From Apiotrichum sp. Y4204 (taxonomy: Eukaryota > Basidiomycota > Tremellomycetes > Trichosporonales > Trichosporonaceae): a stretch of DNA of 64,000 nucleotides. This document shows positions 47,485 to 59,050 of the stretch, piece by piece. The stretch lies in assembly GCA_025531455.1 (NCBI GenBank), contig JAMYHL010000003.1, positions 1,178,001 to 1,242,000 of the forward strand, given 5' to 3'. The position numbers were made by a program, and so were the translations under genes. Every line of letters begins with the position of its first letter. Position 1 is the stretch's first letter. The notes below the pieces were generated by a model, which searched no databases, was not told the DNA's origin, and was given only the letters and a program-made list of their open reading frames with translations.

Positions 47485-49105
47485 TCTTTCAGACGTCCAT
47501 GAATGTCTTGAACAAGTGGTGCAAGTTTGCACGAGTGCAGTACGAGGTGTAACGAGGAGGTGCAGCTCGTCTGATGTCGGAGAGTCCGAGCACGGTGTGG
47601 ACTGTAGCTCGTCTGCGCCATCTTGGTTTCCGGCTTCAACGGGCGATCCACCAGTGTGAGGTTGACGGACTCCAGTCTGCAAGATTGCAAGAAGCGCGTT
47701 ACGGCCGTCTCCGCGGTACGCGGCATGGTGCATCTCGGCGGTGGCCCACTCCAAAGCTCGTAACTCTGCAAGGAGGGGCACGACCTGAAGAGAGCGCGGC
47801 GAGCTGGCGTAGATCCAAACCCGACAATATCTCAACAAAAAGCCAAACCCAAATCCCACTACGAATATAACCCCACACCACATGATGTCTCCCCGGGTTA
47901 TTCACTCAAAAAAACAACTAGCTCACATCAAGCTGATAAGCTTTCGAGCACCAGCGCCGCCAGTCCTGGAGAGTGTGCGAGTGTGACGCCCTCAAAACTT
48001 TGTTTCATCACGAGTGGTGGCGCGCCTCACGCCTGCGCCACACCCTCTCGTGGTGCCTCCATGCCTCCGTGCCTCCTGTTCCTCGGACGGCGCGATATCT
48101 CTCCGTGACAGTGCCCGTTTCCTGCAGCAGACAACCTCCAACTCTCCTGCTTTCTGGGCGGCGAAATGCCGTTGAGATATGAGCCTGTCCGACCCAGCAA
48201 TGGGTGTACCACAAAACTTCAACCTGGAGCTCGTGGCTGCGTCCTGTCTTGGCCCGCCTTGGCCGCATCATTTTGTGCCTTCGCCTCTGATATAGATCTC
48301 CGGGACATGTCTCGGCCCCATCGGAGCCACGGTATGTCAGAAATAGGCAGTTATTGCGAGACAGATCGGGACTAGCAAAACGCACTAGCAGTGGCACCAC
48401 ACGTCAGCGAACCCACTGTGTAATGTCTAGACCCCAGCAGACCCCACACGATCGACACAATTCTCTCCGTCTCCACACGCTTCAATCTCCGCAGACTCGC
48501 AGGATGTCTGCTTTCTCTGCTCCTGACCACCATTGTGCCCACCCTGCGCCACCACTATGAGACGCCCTTCAGCATTCAGCAAGCATCCAAAAAATCAGGT
48601 CGCCCAAAAATGCCGCCGCCACAGGGAGGGTCGCGAGCTTGGCGCATCTTGCGACAGCGAATATCCGGACTCCCTGATCGGAGAGGGCGATACGATCAAG
48701 GGCGGGCAGAAAGGGCGAGATAAGAACAAGCTAGAAAGCTTGTTTCGCCTCGGACAGCCCTGGCTCAGAACGGGCATTCGTAGTGCTTTGAAAGAGCTTA
48801 TTTCCCTGCACGGCCCCCTGGCCCAGCACTCTCAACCTGTGACTCGGAGGAGGCGTACGTACTGCATACTGTGGGTCCCATTCCTCGCTCGATCTCCTCT
48901 GCCTTGTGTCTCCTGTCTCACTCAATCCTCCGTGCCAAAATTACGGCATTGCGCGTCCTGTTTCCAATCGTCGACGAATGGCATTCATTCATCTCGCCCT
49001 TGCGATGGATCCAAACGTGAGACCCCAGTAGCATGTGGCGGTGGCGGCCGTCCAGTGCATCGCACAATGCCGTTGTCAGTGATATTGTGGTGATTGCGGC
49101 TTTTC

Positions 49106-49125
49106 TTTTTTTTTTTTTTTTTTTT
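49106..49125. repeat. Homopolymer T run (20)
   Basis: Twenty uninterrupted T within the long gene-free stretch; no gene is anchored to it. Confidence 0.8.
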
Positions 49126-52100
49126 ATCTTACTCAGAAGCGCCCAATTGGTCCTCTGCGTGACGCCTACCTGTGAACTGCGCAATGCGCTCCCCAGTCCT
49201 ACCGCTCCGTTGCGTTGTGCGGGCACATGAATAGTCCAAAAGGAGCGCATCGGGGACACAATCAGTGCCCGTCGGATGTCTGATCAGGATGTCGGATCAG
49301 ACGCGGCCCCCAGCGTCAGTCATATGTCATCAGTCGTCAGCGCTCCACCACCTGTCACCACTGACGCAAGCTCGCTCGCCTCACTCATCGCCACCGGGAT
49401 GACGGTAGCACCGATTGACAGTGTGATCATCGAGCGCCTACTGTAGTTGTGAATTTCTGCAGAGCGCGGTATATCCTCGATCATGAGCCGTCAAGTGACC
49501 CTCGAGTCCTCCTATTGCGGTGGAGTTGAACATCCAGCAGCGCTAAGCGCCACGGCCGCCCCCACAGCTGGTCCCCCGCTCCCCGGTTCTTCTAGAAGTT
49601 ACATCCTCCGCAACACCTGCGGGACAGGCGCCTCTCGGCAGGACTGCGACACGCACATAGCGCGCGCCACCACCGCCACACGCCGTCCAAACTTGATACT
49701 GGACGTGTCGGAGTCGGATATTCCGCGCCTACCATCCACTCTCCCCTGGAGGCTCCAAACTGTATTTCGTTCTGCTGCGTACGATTACTCCCCCTACACG
49801 CACATTGCTGAATCATTTTTGGGCACTCGACATTTGACACTTGGCCGGTGCTTGCGCACTGGCAGAACAGAATGCCTCCGTAGGAAACAAGCTCAAGCGC
49901 ACGCCTGCGCACTCTGTCGGCCCCGGATCCAGGGATGTGGGTCGCTCGTGAGTCATCGTCTCGGTCTGTCCTTCGGTCAGCGGTGGATCTCAGCCATGGC
50001 GGAGAGCGTATTCTGGAAATGTGAGTCATTTGGGCGGCGGCGCAGGTGTGGCGGGCATGTGAGATCCACAGAGCTGCGCCAGCTATGCCGCTACGCGGTG
50101 ACGGCCGCGGAGTTGGCCCAACCTTCTCCGCTGTCATGTGTCGCGCAACGGTTGTAGCAAGCCGCGCGTCTCAACCTCCAGAGCGCATAAGGCCCGGAGA
50201 ACCGAGAATACACCAGTAGTCCGAGTACGGTACCGTCCCCTAGCCCATGCTTCTGCCTCCCCGCATCGGAAATTATTCACAAGTGGTGGCGTCGCCTGTG
50301 GAAACAATTCACTCTCTCTCTCTCTCGCTGCTCGTCGACGCCAGGGCTTAAGCTTAACTTTAACACACCCACATGCAGGTGATAAATGGGCCAAAGGCGG
50401 GGTGGGTGCATCGGGGGGCCTGCTATCCGAATCCTGGTTGGTGGAGGGTGCGAAGGGCTGCAGGGCTGGGATGCTTGTTCTTGCTCTTGTCCCGTAACTC
50501 CATCAAGCTTTCAAGCTCGCCAGCATTTGTACCACTCGAAGCGGCCATGTTCACTATTGGTGGCGCCAAGCTCATTACTGTTCGCCACTTGCTGGCGCAT
50601 TCACGATCACAGTCACATTCACGTGACTGGGTGGGACCCCGAAACTCTCTGCGCAATGCTAGCAAATGCCTGTTATGACCAGTGTGGAGTGGCGAGTGGC
50701 GAGTGACGGTGGCGAGTGGCAGTGGCGAGTGGCGCCCGACTTGGTCGGTTGGCACATCCCACTGCCCAGGCTTGTCGAGATTCTCGGCGGCGAGTTCGCG
50801 TAGCGGAAGACGCATTCGGTTCGTCTTGTCCAGTTCAAGTTGATCTATCGGACCCATGCGAGTCGTAACGTACACTAGTACACTTCTGGGCAGGAACAGG
50901 CACCACGACCAAGAAGATTGGACGAGGCACCGGGCGTCGCGGCTGGAACGGCATCGACAAACTGTACATGGGGTGTACCACAACTTTGACGGTGCTGTGG
51001 GTGCCGTGCGCTGTTGTTTCGGAAGACTTGCCGTCTCGGCGGAGGCAAGCGTTCGGCTCGGCGGCCCCGAACCTGTTGTTGGAACAGGTACAGTACCACT
51101 ACTGTTGTGGAGATAAGACTGATCTCGGACCACGGTCACATCTCAACATGCTAACTAGCTCGTAGCCGATCACACATCACGGCAGGTCACAGTGTGGGTC
51201 GCAATGCTGCTAATTCGGGCGTTCTGGGGCGAGGACTGCAATCCAAGCGCCAAGAACAGGCCAAGTACCAGAAACCTGGAAGAAACCTGGAAGACCAGGA
51301 CCAGAAAACCCAGGACCCAGAACCCAGAACCGCAACCTCGGAACCTCGAATCCAGAAACACACCGACACACGAGCCAAAAGTAGCGCCGTAGACTGGAAT
51401 AACATGTCCAAATGCCCCGGATGCCCCGGATGCCCGGGCTTGTTTCCGAATGCGGTGCGCTATTTTGTTGTTGGCGAGCATACCGAACAGAGGGGGGGAG
51501 AGGCTATGGCTGTTGATGTTGAACTGTCAAAGTGTCGATCACAGGTACCGAAGCAAACTGTCGATCGCAGAGTACGTACCCCACTCTGCAAAGATCGCAA
51601 GTTGTGTCCGGCCTGAGGAAATCGCGGCCGGATGTAGCATTCCGTAGGCTGGGTATCCGGCTCCCGCGGGGGGAGAGGGGGCGTGCAATTGCAGCACGGG
51701 GTGTAGAGTGGTGCTATTTGGGTTTTAGCTCGAGTGTCTATTTCCACGGGGCTGCTCCGATTGATATCCTCCGACTGTCAGCATCTTGGTGTCCCCGCGG
51801 CGCCAGTGGCAAGCTCGTTCTAGAGATTTTGTCCGAATTGCAGGCCCGATTCGGGGGTCGTGCGAGAATACATATCTAGCATAAGCTCTGCGTGCCATGC
51901 TGCCACGTCACACTTGGTTTGGTGGTCGTGTGGGCATCGGCACGCCTGCGCACACGCCACCCCAGGATCAACAAGCGAGACAGGATCCAGGAGTCAGGAA
52001 TCAGGAATAAGAGGAGCAGGATTGTGAGTGTGAGTTGAAAGTTGCTTGTGCGTTCAAAGTGTGTTTTTGTCCGTTACCAGTAGGGTCGACCCACCCAATG

Positions 52101-52230
52101 GGTCGGACGCAGTCATCCAAGGTAGTGTACAGTTCTACGTTTCAGGCTAGTGTGCCAAACCAATGTCCTGGTCTCAATCTCCGGTTCCCTTGTTCCCCGA
52201 TTCTGTTTTTAGCTCCTCTATCGGTCGTTA

Positions 52231-55094
52231 TTAGTCGAAAAACGGCCGCTGTCCGCCCGTGTTCAGCTCCCATGAGCGGTCGTCGCGCCCGCCGTCGTGG
52301 TGGTTCCAGCACGCTTGCACGACCGACTTGGCGGCGCCCATGTCGAAGCAAGAGTGCGGGCTGCGGTCAGCACTCATGGAGCAGTGGAGTAGTGAGTTGG
52401 ACGCGCTCCGGTGGGTTGAGTGGTTTGGTAGGTGTCCCCCCATGTCCCCATCGTCACCAAGCAGATTTCCAAACGAGCAAGGCAAAGCGCACTGCGCTAC
52501 CCAACAGCGGTCGTCCATGTCCGTGACGGGGTCATCGACTGCTCGTCCCCACAATCCGTCCTCCAGTCGTTTGTGTGCGCACTCACCCAGGATTAGTCAA
52601 CAGGTTAATCACGACATCGCGCAGCTCGTCCCCGCGAGGCAGCTGGAACGCGGCAATGACAATTGGCCAGGTAAGCCTTCCGTCAGCTCCATCTTTTTGG
52701 ACCCGGAAAACGCACCACACGATTGTCCGGTACTGCACGACCATCTCGACAGCCAACTCGAGAATCGCCGTCGCGGCGCCGTACACGCGCGCGTCTTCGC
52801 GCGGCACACCAAACACGTCGCGCAGGAGCTTGATCGTCATTGCGTGACGGTGCGCAATGTTGCCGTACTGCGTGCGCGGGTGGTACGGCGTAAAGTTGCA
52901 GGCCTCGTCCCAGAGCGCGAGCTCGGCCATGAGGCCCTCGGCGCCCTCCTCGATGCGTGCGCGGATGAGCGGGGCGGGCGTGCTCGGCGGCGACGAGGTG
53001 CGCATGCTCCGACCAGCGTGCCGCAGTTGCGAGATAAGGGAGCATGTCTGTGGTGAGCGGAAACCCAGGGGATAGGCTGTCTCCTTACCCGCGCAATCAA
53101 GTCCACCATGCCGCGGGATATACCTGCTGTGAGCTCAATCCATTCTGTTCACTTACCAAACATGCGCGCGACGCTCTCCCATTCCGGGTCTGTCCGGCTC
53201 CAGCGCTCGGCCTCGAAGAACCAAGGCGTGAATGCGTCGCGGAGGATGGTCGGCGCCATCTCGGTGGTCATGCAGCCAAAGACGTCGCGGATGGCGAGCT
53301 GCTCGAGGACGAAACGCGCGGGGGAAAGGTGGTCGCGCGGCGCGTCTTTCAGTAGCGCCTCGGCGCCGCCCATCTGTGACACGAAGGAAATGACGCTCTC
53401 CAGCAGCGGGTGCCAGCCGTCATCTGCGGCGAGGGACTGCCGTCAGCGGAATGTCATATTCTCCACCCACGCTTGCGATGATTGTGCCCAGCAGCGCGGC
53501 GAGAAGAAGTTCCACCTCGTGTTTGTCCATCTCCTTGCCCTCGTGGCTCTCGAGCGACTTGCGTACCAGCCCGAGGATCGTCACCCGCGCAATGTCCATG
53601 ATGCGGCTCGCACCGGCCTGGTCCTTCGGATCGGCAATGTAGTGAAGATGCACAGAGCCGATGGTCAGCAACGCGGCGCGCAGCGCATCTGCGGCCGGCG
53701 ACACACTATGCAATCAGTAAGGCCCCACGGGTAATGGAAAGCCACAACGCCATTGCTGTCATTTGGTGGATTGCTGGGGAGTGTGGGAAACGCGCCCGCG
53801 TATGTTACACGAATAGACACAAACAGTCGCGCAGCGTATGCCCTCGCTGGTGCATCCGTATCCGCCAAAAGTCAAATGACGGGGACGGGAGGTCAAACGA
53901 CGGTGTGGACGAGGGCGAATATTGCGGCTGAGATTTCCAATGTTGTCACTTCGGTCGAGGCCGAGACCAGTTGGCAGCCACAACCGACCACGAAAGTCCA
54001 GGCACTGGCGGCTGGGAAATTAAACGACCGATGCACGCCCACACGACGTTTTGACAGCCACACGACGCGGCCACGACAGCAATGCAGCAGACACAGCGGA
54101 CTCACCCTGGGAGATGCGTGAATGCCAGCGGGGCAATCACGTTAAGCCACGGGTTCCAGGTGGACTTTGGGTCGTCGAACGCAATGGAGAGGTGTATCGT
54201 GCGCGAGATGTAGTGCCGGAAGATGAGGCGCTCGTCGCTGGCATTAGTGGGCTTGTGGATGGCGCAGTGCGGCGGGGCACGACTTACACGGCTGGGAAGT
54301 ATGGTGCGAGGAACGCACTGGCGTCAGCCCCATCAGTCCATGCCAGTGCACTCACGAGTCCATCATCATGTCCGCACGGAGAGTGTTGGGCATGAGGCTC
54401 TGCGAGAACGTCTTGGGGTATCCCTTGATCTCTTTGCCGGCGGGGAGTGTCGCCGCGAACGCCTGGAGCGCCTGGAGCGGCACACGCATGGTGCGCTTCG
54501 TGCGCTCGTCGAGCGCTGCGGCCGGTGCGTGCGGCGTGTGCGCCGTCTGCCGCGCCTCGGCGTCCGTCAGGTGCAGCTTCATCTTGCGCGAGCGGTTCTT
54601 GCGCCTGATGAGCGGATCCTCTGGCGGCCACTCGCACTATTGTCAGCGCCTCGTAGCTGTCTATCTACACCCACTTTGCGGTCGCTGTACTCGCACTTGA
54701 TGCACACGGGCGTGCGCTCGTCGCATTTTACCTTTCGCCGGCGGCAGGTGTAACACCCGTTACGGGAGCGGTGGGTCGGTGCGCGGCCCGACGACGGCGC
54801 AACTCCCGGCGGGTCCGAGTCGCTGCGGCTCAGCGGGGAACCGCGCTTCCCTGCTGCGTGCGGGTGCGGGTGCGCGTGGGGGTTGTGATGGGTTTGCTGG
54901 GGCTGCTGGGGATGGGCGAGGAGCGGGGGGTGCACGGGCGTCGACGAGCCAGACTGCTGCGACTGGTGGGACTGGTGAGCGGCGTCGAGCGAGCCCACCG
55001 GGAGACGTGCGAGCAGGCCGTGCAGGTCCGCGTGGGAGAGCGGAAGGCCGAACATGCTTGGCTGGGGCGGGGGGACATACGACTGAAAGGTCAT
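52231..55094 (-). CDS. Zn(II)2Cys6 transcription factor, Fungal_trans_2 type
   Basis: Nine exons give 667 residues: 55094-54675, 54636-54356, 54317-54288, 54237-54106, 53705-53471, 53436-53157, 53123-53089, 53047-52587 and 52360-52231. The zinc cluster is at Cys114, 117, 124, 131, 134 and 141 (GCYTCRRRKVKC...), with the sixth Cys supplied by exon 2, which confirms that junction. The first 110 residues are His/Pro/Gln-rich. The C-terminal helical region (LIFRHYISRTIHLSIAFDD, AADALRAALLTIGSVHL, VVQACWNHHDGG) fits the second fungal-specific regulator domain. Introns of 33, 34, 38 and 38 nt occur; the last intron (52361-52586, 226 nt) is much longer and may hide an exon. Its neighbour, the acyl-CoA dehydrogenase gene, is a possible target. 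Confidence 0.87.
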
Positions 55095-55604
55095 GCCCCC
55101 GGAGAGTTAAGGAGGTTGAGATGTGGTTGGTGGTGCAGCGTGTCTCTCGAGTGATGAGATCAGAGTTTGGGATCAAGAGATCTGGATCCACAGAGGTCGA
55201 GAGACATCATAAGGATTATATCCGCAAAACATCCGGCACAACCAAGACACTCAAAAAGAGACAAAGACAAGCGACGCGGTGTTCTGGTTGCTCTCATCAC
55301 CGCCTCTCCCGCCGTCGCTGTCGGCCGGGTCATGCTCGTCCCCGTCTCTCTGCTCGCTACCCTCGCCACTCAATGTCCACTCGGCGTGCCAAGACCTGTT
55401 GAGCGCGCTGTGGACGTGCCATTGTGGGGGTTCAAAGGTAAATAGTGGGACCGAGACATCCGGCCGGCCGGGACCCCGTCGACCCCCATCGACCCCTCGC
55501 TAGCCATCCCTGTACCCCACAGTGCCCACCCTTTGCTGAGAGCACTTCTTCCATCTCCGTCTAGATAGTATAATGCATACAAACCCCTTCTTCCCGTCAT
55601 TCGT
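55095..55604. other. Intergenic between acyl-CoA dehydrogenase and regulator
   Basis: About 510 bp separating two minus-strand genes: promoter of the regulator and 3' flank of the dehydrogenase. No further feature recognised. Confidence 0.5.
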
Positions 55605-57302
55605 CTAGTAGCTCTTCGGGAGGGAGAGCACGCGCTCGGCAATGTAGTTGAGGATCATCTCGCGCGAAATCGGTGCGATGCGGGGCACAAAGCTTTCGCG
55701 GAGCATGCGCTCGACGTCAAACTCCTTTGCAAAGCCCATTCCGCCGTGTGCGAGGATGGCGCGCTGGCATGCGTTGAACGACGCCTCGGCAGCGAGCATC
55801 TTGGCAGTGTTCGCCGCGGTCCCCACCATAATTGGCGTAATCGTCTTGTCGGTCAGGCCAGTGTCGTACAGCCTTGCAGCGTGGTAGACTGCACACGCGG
55901 CGGCATGCAGCTGTGCCCACGCATCGGCGAGCGGGTGTGCAATGCCCTGGTTCATTCCGATCGGGCGGTTGAAAACGACGCGTTCGCCAGCGTACTGCGC
56001 CGCCTTGGCGAGCGCCGCGTATCCGATACCGAGGGCCTCGGCGGCCACGAGACAGCGCTCGGCGTTCATGCCATGAAGAATCATGCGGAACCCGCGCCCC
56101 AGGCCCTCCTCCCCGCCGACAACAGTGTCCCCCGGAACGATATAGTCGTCGAACCAGATCTCGTTCGAGTCGACGGCGTTGCCGCCCATCTTGTTGATCT
56201 TGCGCATTTCAATCCCCTTGGCCTCCTTGTCCATCGGAATCGCAAAAAGCGACAGACCCTCCGCCTTGCTCTTCACCTTGTCCTCGGCGGTCGTGCGAGC
56301 AAGCAGAATCATGACATGCGAGTTTTGCGCGTTGGTAATCCACGTCTTCTGGCCCTTGATTGCCTGGAGAGTTAGAGGAGAGCGGGGGGAGTATGAGGTG
56401 GAATGGAGGGTGGGGGGAGGTACTGGATTGGAGATAAGGATAGAATCTAGGATCCAAGGAGGCAGCTCGAAGAGCAGGCCCACTGAAGGACCTCTGATAC
56501 GGAGATTCTCGCTCTTGAGCACCTCTATCTCAATCCCCAAGTCGTCCAAGCTTCACTAAGCTTCACCACTCACCCAAGTCCCATCATCCCTCCTCGTAGC
56601 CGTAGTCTTGAGGTCGAGCGTGTTGAGTCCCGCATTCGGCTCGGTGACGCCAAAGCACGTGCGGTACTCGCCCGAGATGATCTTCGGGATCAGGTCGGCG
56701 CGCTGCTTGTCCGTCCCGAAGATGGCCAGCGGCTGGGTCGCGTAGATGTTTGCGTGGGTGCACTGCGCGCCGGGGAAACCTGCGGTTAGCGATAATGATA
56801 ATGGGGAGAAGGGGAGGATGGGTTGGTAGTTCTGGCTCTGGCTTTGAATAAAGCTTTGGCCCTGGCTCTAGGTGAGCTCTTACAGCTTTCGCTGCTCAAG
56901 CTGGCCCACTCGTCTCCCCGGGTACTCGCCCGCTCCCGCCAGCCATACACACGACAATGCGCATTCTCACTCACCAGCACCGCTCTCAGTGATAGTCTGG
57001 AGCATGACGCTCGCCTCGGAAATACCAAGTCCACTGCCGCCATTCTCTTCAGGCAGCGCAATGCCAATCCAGCCGCCGTCCGCAATCGCCTTGTGGAACT
57101 CGAACGGATATGTGGCCGTCTGGTCCCGTTCGCGCCAGTACGACTGCGGGAACTGGGAGCACAGGGAGCCAATCGCCTCGCGGACGCCGAGCTGCGACTC
57201 GGTGAGCAGCGTCGTGTCCATTAGCCGCGCGGGGCGCGAGGAGGAAAAGTGCCGCACAGCCGGCTGGGAGCGGGAGATGCGGAGGAGCGAGGAGCGCAAC
57301 AT
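55605..57302 (-). CDS. Mitochondrial acyl-CoA dehydrogenase family protein
   Basis: Exons 57302-56975, 56779-56574 and 56363-55605 encode 430 residues. The N terminus MLRSSLLRISRSQPAVRHFSSSRPA is a typical mitochondrial presequence. The FAD-fold domains are complete: FGVTEPNAGL, GQKTWITNA, IVPGDTVVGGEEGLGRGF and AHGGMGFAKEFDVERMLRES. At the position where medium-chain enzymes carry the catalytic glutamate (the YEGT segment) this protein reads IAPIS, so the base must come from elsewhere or the chemistry differs; similar sequences occur in bacterial-type acyl-CoA dehydrogenases, from memory. Intron 2 (210 nt) is far longer than usual here and stays open in frame for much of its length. It might serve short-chain or branched acyl-CoA catabolism. 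Confidence 0.92.
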
Positions 57303-58263
57303 TGTGATATGTGTGTGGGAGTATGTGGAGAGAGATGAGAAAAGTGTGTTCCGCAAAGTCTTATAAACGTCGGGAGTGTCCCCCGTCGTTGCTCACATCC
57401 ACCTTGTCGTCTTTGGCGGGTTGCTCGAACTCGAATGGCACCCAACTCTGGCGGATTCCGGATTCCGGATTCCATAGACCGAGATGATGAAGGCACGTAC
57501 TCCTGGCTTCGGCTATCAAAAAGTCATCTCCCAATTCCGGACCAAACCACACGCGCCAACATCCGGGGCCATAACGCGTGCAGGCAGAAGAAGCACAGAT
57601 GCATAGACAGTACGCACGCACACAAGTCGCCGCACCATCATAGAACGTCACCAGTCGGGAGCTCCCCGTCCACATGTCCCCGAAGCTGTCCGAGCGCCGT
57701 CATGGGCTCCGATACATCCCGACTCGGCGAGGTGGAGTTCGGTTTTGAGATAAGGAATCGACAGCAGGAGAGGATATCCTATCTATCGTCGATGCTCCGG
57801 CGATGGGAGGTGCTCGAGTCGGTGGATTGCAGCTTCGTGTAGATCTCTGCTGCTGTTCATGTTTGTGCCTGTACTTCCGTACTTCCACTCTCATGGCAAG
57901 TCGCCATGTGCCGGAAGCGAAGCGACCGAGATGCCGATGTGATGACGACCGAGGCCACAGGCCACACGAACCGTGGCCCGTGGTGCACGCTATCTACCAG
58001 CAACAGTGTCCCTTCCGGAAAGCCCAAAGCTGATCGCCACCACCGTTGATACTGTAGCTTCTACTTCCACCTGCCCATGGCAATGGATAGCACGCCCAGC
58101 CCACAAAATAGCCACGAGTGGGCCAGAAACGACACCGATCTGGCCCTCACACGAGCCGTCGGTCTAATCCGACGACGCCGTCCCGCCCACCTTTGCACTC
58201 GGCGACGCACAGCGGTGCGCATACAGCGCCGAGATGGGGGGACATGGCTTCGAGGCGAGGGGG

Positions 58264-58298
58264 TCAGCTGTCAGCTGTCAGCTGTCAGCTGTCAGCTG
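58264..58298. repeat. Five tandem TCAGCTG units
   Basis: Five perfect 7-bp copies, each containing the palindrome CAGCTG, which is an E-box core. Situated about 750 bp upstream of the second zinc-cluster regulator. Confidence 0.9.
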
Positions 58299-58840
58299 GA
58301 GCGTGGAGACTGCTGGCGCTAGTGCAGCCACCGTGTGTTTGTTAGTGGACACGCGTGGCCGGCGAGATTCCGTCGTTCCGTGTAGACGGATGAGGGATGA
58401 AAGGGGTGTTGTTGCATAGGGGTTCTAGGAGGACGCGCGTGAGGTGATCGTGATCGAGACGAAGAGATGGGCCCCATCTTGACGAGCTCAACGATGGACG
58501 ATGTGGAAACCCGGCAACGACGGTCTGGATGAACAGGAATCCCGAGGTGCTCAAAGGTTTGCTGGAGATTAGGAATTGCAGCCCGGGCGGGGTGTCAAGC
58601 GGCGTTCAGGGACAGCTATTAGAAATGGGTGAGATTGTATTGCCCTCGGGAGTGTGTCATAATTAGGAAGTGAACCCATCCCTTATTGCGATTTCTATTA
58701 TCTGTTGGCCGATTTTCCGTGTCTTGCTCGCCATCAAAGCCACCTTTGAATTCATTCACCTTTCTCCAATCATTCCACCCCCCCCTTCCCCCCACAAGCC
58801 CCACACACACAACATCCATCCCCTTCATCCCCCTCTTCTC

Positions 58841-58858
58841 ATCATCATCATCATCATC
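58841..58858. repeat. ATC trinucleotide microsatellite
   Basis: About six tandem ATC units in the leader of the downstream regulator gene. Confidence 0.8.
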
Positions 58859-59050
58859 GCCATCAACGAGGGTCTGCTCAATATCACCGCCACTCAGGCA
58901 CACCCGATAAGCACCCACCCGTGGCACAGTCACCTCTCCCTGTCATAGCGAAACCCGAACGTCCGGGGTTCCCGTGCGCGGACCTCCTAGCCCTCAACCA
59001 CCACTCCCAGCACCGCAGCACTTCCTTCCCTTCCATCTCCTCCACCGCCG

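Larger units (their letters stand above)
47331..52230. other. Longest gene-free stretch, 4.9 kb
   Basis: No gene that I can support. An ATG-initiated 224-codon frame at 49483-50157 follows a TATA-like GGTATATCC but lacks codon bias and recognisable domains. Other contents are a 20-T run (49106-49125), CT repeats near 50310-50328, GAGTGGC repeats near 50690-50732 and an ACCCAGA-rich low-complexity stretch near 51260-51350. The left end is the AA14 promoter (minus-strand TATAAAA at 47478-47484). Confidence 0.5.
57303..59050. other. Intergenic between divergent genes
   Basis: Divergent promoter region of the acyl-CoA dehydrogenase gene (minus) and the second zinc-cluster regulator (plus). Contains five perfect 7-bp TCAGCTG units (58264-58298) and an ATC microsatellite (about 58841-58858) in a CT-rich leader. 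No coding region supported. Confidence 0.5.

Noticed and set aside
49483..50157. 224-codon ATG frame downstream of a TATA-like element
   Set aside because: No codon bias like the real genes, no recognisable domain, and a Cys/Arg/Ser-rich random-looking translation; kept only as a remark in the gap entry.
56364..56573. Open frame through the 210-nt segment between acyl-CoA dehydrogenase exons
   Set aside because: Reading through would need a start inside the segment and inserts non-conserved sequence between KTTATRRDDGTW and AIKGQKTWITNA, which are contiguous in the family; GT-AG sites close the frame.
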